From an uncultured Bacillota bacterium (GTDB lineage Bacteria; Bacillota_I; Bacilli_A; Izemoplasmatales; UBA1188): a stretch of 5,523 nucleotides of DNA. Positions 1-5,523 of the stretch are shown here, one piece after another; the first letter of the stretch is position 1; each line of letters opens with the position of its first letter. The stretch is from positions 1 to 5,523 of the forward strand of contig ONMY01000198.1 of the NCBI GenBank assembly GCA_900318975.1, in the 5' to 3' direction. The notes beneath the pieces were generated by a model. That model was given only the letters and a program-made list of their open reading frames with translations, did not search any database and was not told where the DNA came from. Position numbers and translations under genes: made by a program.

Positions 1-3000
1 GAAGAGAATGTTAATCTAAGCCCAAATGAAACATTAGATCTTACAAAAGTATTAAATGTTTATCCAACATCATCTTGGATTCAAGTTTTAAACTTTGAAT
101 CATCTAATCCATCATCAGTTTCAATCGTAAATAACACTCTTATTGCGAAAGAATCTGGTATATCTAATATCACTGCAACAGGAAAAGATAAAGATGGAAA
201 CGTTGTTAGTGCAACTCTAAATGTTCACGTACTATCTGAAGGAGATGAAGGATATGTTGGTGGATATTCAATCCCAGAAATAAATAAATTCACAATCGAT
301 GGATATAAGACAGTTAAAGCTTATTATAACGTCGATAATGAAGAAAGAGATATCGGTCTTGATGATGGTGAATATGATTTTGGTGATACAATAACTTTAA
401 AAATGTTCCCATCAGAAACAATAAATATCCTCTATACCCTAGATTCATACTTCCCAGAAAAGACAAGTGTAGTATTCAAATCATCTAACTCTAAGATTGC
501 AACTGTTGATGATAATGGTCAAATAATAGCACAGGCTAAAGGAAATACTACAATAATGGTAAATGTCCTCTTTGATGGCCAATCAACATTCTATTCAGGA
601 AAGATCAGTATCGAAGTAAAAGATCCATTTACAATTCAAAGTATCTACCTTTATAGCTATAAAGGTCTTGGTGGAGTTGTTGAAATCCCTAAGGATAGAG
701 GTATCACCACAATCTATAATTATGCATTCTCAAATTATGAATTTGTTGAAAAGGATTTAGAAGCTGGTGATGTCATAGATGATGAAGATCCATATCTAAT
801 TAAACAACACTTCCTTGGTGATGATACAATCACTAAAGTAATTATCCCAGAAGGTGTTACAACAATCAGCGAATATGCCTTCGCAAATCTAACAGCACTA
901 GAAGAAGTAGTACTTCCATCAACTCTAAATAGAATTGGTGTTGGTGCATTCTATAATTGTACAAGCTTAAAGACAATCAATTTAGAAAACACTAAATTCA
1001 TAAACGAAAAAGCATTCTATAATTGCCCAATTGAGGATATCGATCTATCAAGTGCGGTTTCAATTGGTAATTATGCATTTGAAAACTGTAAATTAAATTA
1101 CATCGTCCTTCCATCATGTGCACAGTCGCTATCAGAAGGTGCATTCTACAATAATGAATATTTAACAAGTGTAACTTTAAAAGCTAAGAAGATTAAGATT
1201 GCTCCATATGTTTTTGCAAAATGTTCTAAACTCGTTTCAATTAACATTAACGCAACAGTTATATCATCACACGCTTTTGAAGATTGCATAGAACTATCAG
1301 ATGTAACAATTGGACCTGATGTATCACTAATCAGCGAATATGCATTCTCAAATACAGCTGTAACTAATTTCAAGCTTAATAGTAAGAACCCATATTTAAC
1401 ACTTGAACAAGATGGTGCCTTAATTCTAAAAGGAAATGAGCTCATTCTTGCAGCACCATCATATATCGGCCCATCTAATACAATTCAATCAAATGCAACT
1501 TCAATTGCATCTGGTGCATTTAGTGGTAACAAGAAAGTATTCTATCTCGTATTACCTAATGTTAAAACAATCGGTGATTATGCCTTCGCAAATTGTGTTA
1601 ATTTAAAAGTTGTCGCAATGCCTATGGTTGAGACAATTGGAAAATATGCTTTCTATGGCACAGACCTATCTAATATTGATAATTTAAATTATCTAAAATC
1701 AATTGGAGATTATGCACTTGCTAAAACTGAACTCACATCACTAAACATCAAAGATGATGTTACTATCGGTGATTATGCCTTCGCATATTGTAGTTATCTT
1801 GAGAGTGTTACTCTTGGAAACAATGTTAAACTTGGTAACTATGCATTCTTTAATCCAATTACACTCTATACATATGAAGTAACTCAAAACTTCGAACATT
1901 ATACACCATATAACTATGATGTCCTCGATAAAGATGGAAATGTAGTAAAGACAAATAGTTATTATAGATATAATTTCGTTGATGGTGTTGAATCAAAATT
2001 AACATCAGTTACTGCTAAGAATAATCTTGAAATAGGTGAAGCAGCATTCTTTGGAAATGGTAAACTTCATACAGTTAACCTTGGTATTGGCACTAAAGTT
2101 GGTGATTATGCATTCTATAGTTGTCATAGCCTCACTAATATTGATCTTTCAAAAGCAAAGACAATTGGAAAATATGCATTCAGTGGTTATACAACATTTG
2201 ATTATTATCTCGAAAACAATATTTGGAGATATGCATATGAATCAGAATATGATAATGGTGCATTTATCGCAACTGCCTTCAAGTACACAACATTCTCACC
2301 ATCATTCACAAACGCTAACCTTTCTGAAACAGAAGAAATAGGTGATGGTGCATTCAGTGGTAATGAGAATTTAGTAACTGTCGTTTTAAGTGATCATATG
2401 AATATAGTTGGTAAAGAGATGTTTGCGAACTGTAAATCACTTAAAGATATCAACTTAAAAGATAACATTACTGAAATTGGCGAAAATGCCTTTGCATCAA
2501 GTGGTCTTGAAACAGTGAATCTCGGTAATGTTGATAAAATTGGTAACAATGCATTCTTTAATACAAATCTCACATCTATCACATTAAAAGATGATGTAGA
2601 AATTGGAAATAGTGCATTCTACTATGCAGAAAAACTCACTACAGTTGAAAACGCTAAAGGCATTAAATCACTTGGTGATTATGCATTTGCCTTAACAGGT
2701 CTTACTGAAATCTCACTAGACATATGTGAATCAATCGGTGACTATGCATTCGCAAAGAGCGCACTAACTAGTGTAAATCTTTCAGAAAAGCTTTCTAAGC
2801 TCGGTGAAAACCCATTCTTTGGTGCTAATATCTCTTCATTTGGAAAAGTCACAGAAATTGAATTCAATGGAAGAGTAGTAGGCACTGAACTTAATGAAAA
2901 CTACACTCTAAGTGATAGTGTTAAAGTAATTGATGGAGTACTATATGAAGTTGTTCCAAAAGGACTTGAACTCGTAAGCTATCCAAAACTAAAAGATAAT

Positions 3001-3801
3001 AAAGAATACACTATCGATCCAAAGACAGTTAGAATTTCTCAATCAGCATTCTCTGAATCTAATATCGAGAAAGTAACTCTTTCAAATGTATTAATTTCAA
3101 TTGGTGATAAAGCATTCTATAACTGTCCAAATCTAGTCGCTATCGTATTTAATAGTTATGATGCTCCACTCTTAGAAGAAGAATATTCAGTAAATTACAT
3201 CAACGAAATCAATCTTCCAATAAGTGAATCTATTGGTGATGCAGAAGGCTTAGGTATTTCTAAATACTATATGTGGAATGTCTTCACTAATTACACTAAC
3301 GTATACTTTGGTGCAAACTTTAAAGATTATATCGGACATAATACTGGTGATTTAATCATGATTAGACCAAGAAATGGATTAAATTATGATTCATTCATCT
3401 TCTCTAATTATTTCTCAACAGTTGTAGATGGTGTATTTGCACCTACTATGAACACTTTAAATATCATCGATTTAATCAGTAAACTTCCAATTAACGTTAC
3501 ATTAAACGATGAAGAACAAATAGTTAATGCTAGAAAAGAATACAACAATCTAACATCTGAAGAACAAAAATCTTTAGTATCTAACTATGAAGATTTAGTA
3601 AGAGCTGAATCAACTCTAGAATATCTAAAATCTAGAGATAGTGGATCAGATGAACCAGTTGACCCTGTAAATCCAAATGAACCTAGTCCATTTTTAGTGT
3701 TCATGAAAAACAATATGTGGGGATTTATCACATCTGGTGTACTCATTATTATCTTCACAGTAGTATTAATTTTCGTTACTAAAAAACGCAAAATTGCATA
3801 A
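1..3801 (+). CDS. Giant BspA-like leucine-rich-repeat surface protein with Big_2 domains and C-terminal membrane anchor (5' partial)
   Basis: The frame is open from base 1 to a TAA at 3799-3801, giving 1266 visible residues with the N-terminus missing. The Met codon at 403 lies inside an Ig-like domain and has no ribosome binding site, so it is not the start. Domain order by visible residue: Big_2-type Ig-like domain (about 1-78, with the ESSNPSSVSIVNN and SGISNITAT signatures); a second Ig-like domain (about 92-207, with SSNSKIATVDDNGQI); BspA/TpLRR-type LRR_5 repeats (about 235-1050, repeated IGDYAFANC-like cores); a helical module (about 1154-1212, LPINVTLNDEEQIVNARKEY then LTSEEQK); a Pro/Asp-rich spacer (1213-1230); a transmembrane helix (about 1239-1259); and the basic tail KKRKIA. 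No LPXTG sorting motif is present, so the protein is probably held by the membrane helix with the repeats outside. Families with these domains often act in adhesion, but the ligand is unknown here. The surface-protein class is secure; the function is inferred. Confidence 0.93.
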   Translation, partial: EENVNLSPNETLDLTKVLNVYPTSSWIQVLNFESSNPSSVSIVNNTLIAKESGISNITATGKDKDGNVVSATLNVHVLSEGDEGYVGGYSIPEINKFTIDGYKTVKAYYNVDNEERDIGLDDGEYDFGDTITLKMFPSETINILYTLDSYFPEKTSVVFKSSNSKIATVDDNGQIIAQAKGNTTIMVNVLFDGQSTFYSGKISIEVKDPFTIQSIYLYSYKGLGGVVEIPKDRGITTIYNYAFSNYEFVEKDLEAGDVIDDEDPYLIKQHFLGDDTITKVIIPEGVTTISEYAFANLTALEEVVLPSTLNRIGVGAFYNCTSLKTINLENTKFINEKAFYNCPIEDIDLSSAVSIGNYAFENCKLNYIVLPSCAQSLSEGAFYNNEYLTSVTLKAKKIKIAPYVFAKCSKLVSININATVISSHAFEDCIELSDVTIGPDVSLISEYAFSNTAVTNFKLNSKNPYLTLEQDGALILKGNELILAAPSYIGPSNTIQSNATSIASGAFSGNKKVFYLVLPNVKTIGDYAFANCVNLKVVAMPMVETIGKYAFYGTDLSNIDNLNYLKSIGDYALAKTELTSLNIKDDVTIGDYAFAYCSYLESVTLGNNVKLGNYAFFNPITLYTYEVTQNFEHYTPYNYDVLDKDGNVVKTNSYYRYNFVDGVESKLTSVTAKNNLEIGEAAFFGNGKLHTVNLGIGTKVGDYAFYSCHSLTNIDLSKAKTIGKYAFSGYTTFDYYLENNIWRYAYESEYDNGAFIATAFKYTTFSPSFTNANLSETEEIGDGAFSGNENLVTVVLSDHMNIVGKEMFANCKSLKDINLKDNITEIGENAFASSGLETVNLGNVDKIGNNAFFNTNLTSITLKDDVEIGNSAFYYAEKLTTVENAKGIKSLGDYAFALTGLTEISLDICESIGDYAFAKSALTSVNLSEKLSKLGENPFFGANISSFGKVTEIEFNGRVVGTELNENYTLSDSVKVIDGVLYEVVPKGLELVSYPKLKDNKEYTIDPKTVRISQSAFSESNIEKVTLSNVLISIGDKAFYNCPNLVAIVFNSYDAPLLEEEYSVNYINEINLPISESIGDAEGLGISKYYMWNVFTNYTNVYFGANFKDYIGHNTGDLIMIRPRNGLNYDSFIFSNYFSTVVDGVFAPTMNTLNIIDLISKLPINVTLNDEEQIVNARKEYNNLTSEEQKSLVSNYEDLVRAESTLEYLKSRDSGSDEPVDPVNPNEPSPFLVFMKNNMWGFITSGVLIIIFTVVLIFVTKKRKIA
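703..3150 (+). repeat. BspA/TpLRR-type (LRR_5) repeat array within the giant surface protein
   Basis: About 29 units can be counted from the conserved aromatic core, usually (I/L)G-x-(Y/x)-AF, followed by a variable x-N/C-x-x-L-x-x-(V/I)-x-L strand. Core positions (visible residue of the A in AF or its equivalent) include 292, 316, 338, 359, 381, 405, 425, 448, 506, 528, 550, 572, 593, 615, 682, 704, 726, 784, 808, 830, 851, 872, 895, 916, 939, 1016 and 1038. The usual period is 21-24 residues (63-72 nt). This is the expected pattern of an extended LRR solenoid. The regular run is broken at about residues 454-500, 618-680, 730-780 and 943-1010. The first and last of these breaks carry a DGALILKGNELILAAP or DGVLYEVVPKGLELVSYP element, which is a familiar interruption in BspA-like proteins. 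Confidence 0.9.
1570..1791 (+). repeat. Near-identical in-frame direct repeats inside the LRR array
   Basis: Positions 1570-1596 and 1765-1791 match at 26 of 27 bases, with the first 21 identical, and encode two IGDYAFA cores. They are 195 nt apart, exactly 65 codons, so recombination or slippage between them would remove or add about three LRR units without a frameshift. A second identical pair of 19 bases lies at 1631-1649 and 2159-2177 (528 nt apart, 176 codons), coding for TIGKYA. Other copies of the core differ at synonymous and non-synonymous sites, so most of the array is diverged at the DNA level. Confidence 0.75.
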
Positions 3802-3812
3802 TTTATTACTAA

Positions 3813-3843
3813 TTTACGCTCATTTCATACAAATGGGCGTAAA
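3813..3843 (+). terminator. Hairpin terminator after the giant surface-protein gene
   Basis: A 13-bp stem (3813-3825 pairing with 3831-3843) closes a 5-nt loop (CATAC, 3826-3830). It contains one G-U pair, and its GC-richer part (CGCTC with GGGCG) stands out in this AT-rich DNA. It begins 11 nt after the stop codon. The downstream stretch is A/T-only for many bases but alternates T and A rather than forming a pure T run, so termination may be less efficient than for a textbook intrinsic terminator. Confidence 0.75.
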
Positions 3844-3856
3844 CTATTATATTATT

Positions 3857-3878
3857 TATATCATTTTTAAATGATATA
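3857..3878. promoter_or_regulatory. AT-rich inverted repeat just upstream of the -10 box
   Basis: Perfect 10-nt arms (TATATCATTT at 3857-3866 and AAATGATATA at 3869-3878) flank a central TT. The element ends 3 nt before the TATAAT box, so it covers the place where a -35 element would sit. It could be an operator for a repressor, a weak second terminator hairpin, or chance symmetry in AT-rich DNA. The sequence alone does not decide between these. Confidence 0.4.
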
Positions 3879-3881
3879 TTG

Positions 3882-3887
3882 TATAAT
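3882..3887 (+). promoter_or_regulatory. Probable sigma-A type -10 box for the lipoprotein gene
   Basis: There is a perfect TATAAT, with TG immediately in front of it (one base closer than a canonical extended -10 element). No good TTGACA-like -35 lies at 16-18 bp spacing; the 17-bp position reads TATCAT. Transcription would be expected to start near 3893-3896, about 35 nt before the preferred ATG. The position after a terminator hairpin and ahead of a strong ribosome binding site supports a real promoter. Base composition makes TATAAT common by chance, so confidence is moderate. Confidence 0.5.
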
Positions 3888-3904
3888 AATAAAATGGAAT
3901 TATG

Positions 3905-3912
3905 AAAGGAGG
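3905..3912 (+). promoter_or_regulatory. Strong Shine-Dalgarno sequence (AAAGGAGG) that bears on the lipoprotein start
   Basis: AAAGGAGG is a full match to the anti-SD core, but it lies 16 nt before the preferred in-frame ATG at 3929, which is longer than the usual 5-10 nt. The earlier in-frame ATG at 3902 directly abuts this motif, has no SD of its own, and would place the SD inside the coding sequence. No ATG, GTG or TTG in this frame sits at ideal spacing. The SD therefore favours 3929 despite the long gap. Confidence 0.6.
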
Positions 3913-3928
3913 AACTATAGTTTTAAAT

Positions 3929-5455
3929 ATGAAAGAACGTTTTAAAATAATTATTGGAATTATAATTTCTTTTTTCACACTATTTATTCTCTCATCTTGT
4001 AAGGATAATAACCTTTATGATAAAAGAATTGAAGAAGGTTATAAAATCACAGTTAGATATGAATCAAATGGTGGATCATATTTAGATAGAGAAGGTGTAA
4101 CCTTAGTAGATATGTTTAATCCAGATGATTATATAAAAGATGAGACTGGAACTATCCATATTAAACTTACTGAACCAACTGATCCAAGAAGACCATCTGG
4201 TGGGTCTGAGGGAATCTATATTACTCGTACTAATTATTTCCTAGTTGGCTGGTACAAGAATAAAACAATTAGGACAAATGACCTTGGAAAAGTAGTAGAT
4301 GAAGATGGAAATCCACTACTCCTTAAAGATAATAAATATTATCTAGAAAGTGATCCAGAAACACAAGGCATCCCAGCATATGATTATTCTGGCTATTGGG
4401 ATTTTGAAAATGACACAATCGATTATAAGGATAGTAATGGTATAGTTGAACTAACATTATACGCAGTATGGTCAAAATATTTTGAATTCGATTACTACTA
4501 TAAAGATGGTACAGAATGGAAATATTTATCAAATACTAAGTTCGACTATAAGACTACAAACCAAGAAGGTTCCCTAACATCTGATAAAGATACAATCTTT
4601 CTTCCAACTTGGGTAGATGGCGCAATGAATTATACCCATAAATATGAGAATAATTCAACCTATACATTCCCTAAAGTTAATGGTTATACATTTAAGGAAG
4701 CATATCTTGATGAAGATCTCACAAATAAAATCACTGGTTCATATGAACACACAGGTTCAATCGACTATGAAACAGGAAAAGCAGTTAACCCGGTTGCTAA
4801 TATCTATATAACTTTAGATGAGGGTGAATATTATCATATAAATAATGCAACTGAACTTGTGAATAATCCAAATCTAAACGGCATCTATATAATAGAAAAT
4901 GATTTAGATTTCACTGACCTTGAATGGCCAACAGTATTTAGCCTTGGTACATTTAATGGAAAGATGTATTCAAAAGATGATAATAATTATAAATTATCAA
5001 ATATAGAAGTATATCATTCAAGCGATAGTGCTAAGGTTGGTGGAATCTTTGGTAAAATCAGTGAAAATGCAGAAATCAAGAATTTAGAATTCGAAAATGC
5101 ATCTCTTGATATTGCATACGTCGGAAAGAGAAATAGAGATACAAGCTTTGGCTTATTCTCTGGAATCATCGAAAACAAAGATTCTATTACAAATGTAAAA
5201 TTATCTGGTGAAATTAAGATAGGTCCAATCACACTAGATGGTGAATATGAGATGAACCTCATCGCAACACAAGATAATAACGATAATATTACGACAACTG
5301 ATACAATTCACTTATCTATTTACGGAATAGACCAAGGAGATCAATTCAGTTATACTATAAACCCAGACACAGTAGAAATTGATGACCTTCTAAATATTTC
5401 TGTTGAGTCAGTAATCGGACTCAAAAAACCAAATGAAAAATATGTAATTCAATAA
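3929..5455 (+). CDS. Predicted surface lipoprotein with InlB B-repeat-like and GLUG-like beta-helix modules
   Basis: This 508-residue product is probably exported by Sec and lipid-anchored at the membrane. Residues 1-23 form a signal peptide (MKERFK, then a hydrophobic stretch) ending in the lipobox LSSC, with Cys24 as the predicted lipidated residue. Residues about 39-181 resemble one InlB B-repeat (Flg_new, Listeria-Bacteroides repeat): VRYESNGGS at the start, FLVGWYKN in the middle and TLYAVW at the end, stretched by insertions. Residues about 185-296 look like a degenerate second copy (GYTFKEAYLDEDLTNKI then NIYITL). Residues about 303-430 show the NATEL, NGIYIIENDLDFTDLEWP, VGGIFGKI and AEIKNLEFENASL pattern of GLUG-like right-handed beta-helix segments. 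The C-terminal part is unassigned. An alternative start at 3902 would add nine residues before the signal peptide. No catalytic motif is visible. A binding or adhesion role is inferred from the families. Confidence 0.88.
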   Translation: MKERFKIIIGIIISFFTLFILSSCKDNNLYDKRIEEGYKITVRYESNGGSYLDREGVTLVDMFNPDDYIKDETGTIHIKLTEPTDPRRPSGGSEGIYITRTNYFLVGWYKNKTIRTNDLGKVVDEDGNPLLLKDNKYYLESDPETQGIPAYDYSGYWDFENDTIDYKDSNGIVELTLYAVWSKYFEFDYYYKDGTEWKYLSNTKFDYKTTNQEGSLTSDKDTIFLPTWVDGAMNYTHKYENNSTYTFPKVNGYTFKEAYLDEDLTNKITGSYEHTGSIDYETGKAVNPVANIYITLDEGEYYHINNATELVNNPNLNGIYIIENDLDFTDLEWPTVFSLGTFNGKMYSKDDNNYKLSNIEVYHSSDSAKVGGIFGKISENAEIKNLEFENASLDIAYVGKRNRDTSFGLFSGIIENKDSITNVKLSGEIKIGPITLDGEYEMNLIATQDNNDNITTTDTIHLSIYGIDQGDQFSYTINPDTVEIDDLLNISVESVIGLKKPNEKYVIQ

Positions 5456-5457
5456 TT

Positions 5458-5462
5458 GGAGG
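5458..5462 (+). promoter_or_regulatory. Shine-Dalgarno sequence (GGAGG) for the downstream gene
   Basis: GGAGG lies 8 nt before the ATG at 5471 and only 2 nt after the TAA of the lipoprotein gene. This good spacing supports the start of the next gene. With no room for a promoter in the 15-nt gap, it also supports co-transcription. Confidence 0.8.
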
Positions 5463-5470
5463 AATTAAAG

Positions 5471-5523
5471 ATGACAAGAAAAGTATTAACTCGCGCTTTA
5501 ATAACTATAGTATTAATACTCGC
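5471..5523 (+). CDS. Start of an exported or membrane protein gene (3' partial)
   Basis: Only the first 17 codons are in the window, reading MTRKVLTRALITIVLIL. The basic N-terminus followed by a hydrophobic run is typical of the beginning of a signal peptide or a first transmembrane helix. The start is supported by GGAGG 8 nt upstream. The gene follows the lipoprotein gene by 15 nt on the same strand, so the two are probably one operon and the product may also act at the cell surface. Too little is visible to name a family. Confidence 0.75.
   Translation, partial: MTRKVLTRALITIVLIL

Noticed and set aside
403..405. ATG at 403 as the start of the giant surface protein
   Set aside because: The same frame is open back to base 1 and encodes a clear Ig-like domain upstream. 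The ATG is within a second Ig-like domain and has no Shine-Dalgarno sequence.
1146..1445. Minus-strand open frame, with similar ones at 2394-2582, 3585-3791, 4323-4532 and 5014-5262
   Set aside because: All lie opposite well-supported coding sequence, have no convincing ribosome binding site, and encode compositionally biased shadow peptides without recognisable domains.
2036..2341. Plus-strand alternative-frame open frame of about 100 codons
   Set aside because: It lies entirely within the LRR coding region in another frame. Its His/Gln/Ile-rich composition is what a frame-shifted reading of this AT-rich repeat DNA would give.
703..3150. Periodic repeats as a CRISPR array or non-coding tandem repeat
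   Set aside because: The periodicity is at protein level (21-24 residues) with diverged DNA, has no constant repeat and unique spacer pattern, and lies wholly within one open frame.
3894..3905. Three-codon MEL leader peptide before the lipoprotein gene
   Set aside because: It would start at or next to the predicted transcription start, has no ribosome binding site, and is too short to separate from chance.
1..5455. Use of TGA as tryptophan (Mycoplasma-type code)
   Set aside because: Tryptophan positions are TGG, no in-frame TGA occurs in either long gene, and both genes end in TAA, so the standard bacterial code explains everything seen.

Overview
The window looks like chromosomal DNA from an AT-rich, low-GC Gram-positive-type bacterium. 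A Mollicutes-related or other gut-associated Bacilli lineage fits best, but this is an inference from style, not a taxonomic match. The evidence is A/T-ending codons throughout, AGA as the main arginine codon, strong GGAGG ribosome binding sites, a lipoprotein signal peptide with a Gram-positive-style lipobox, and surface-protein domains common in Firmicutes (Big_2, BspA-type LRR_5, InlB B-repeat, GLUG-like). Tryptophan is encoded by TGG and both visible stops are TAA, so nothing points to the Mycoplasma code in which TGA means Trp.

Layout, all on the plus strand: (1) Positions 1-3801 are the 3' part of a very large surface-protein gene that is already open at the left edge; 1266 residues are visible. 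It has two bacterial Ig-like domains, about 29 BspA-type leucine-rich repeats with several insertions, a small helical module, a Pro/Asp-rich spacer and a C-terminal transmembrane anchor with a basic tail. (2) Positions 3802-3928 are a short intergenic region with a strong 13-bp hairpin (probable terminator), a second AT-rich palindrome, a perfect TATAAT -10 box and a strong Shine-Dalgarno sequence. (3) Positions 3929-5455 encode a predicted 508-residue lipoprotein with InlB B-repeat-like and GLUG-like beta-helix modules. (4) From 5471, after only 15 nt and with a good ribosome binding site, another exported or membrane protein gene begins and runs off the right edge.

Together this is a cell-surface gene cluster. 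A giant repeat-rich membrane-anchored protein is followed by a new transcription unit holding a lipoprotein and at least one more exported protein. Plausible roles are adhesion, or binding of host or environmental polymers, but no ligand can be read from the sequence. No RNA genes, CRISPR arrays, insertion sequences or enzymatic genes were seen. The minus strand holds only shadow frames of these genes.
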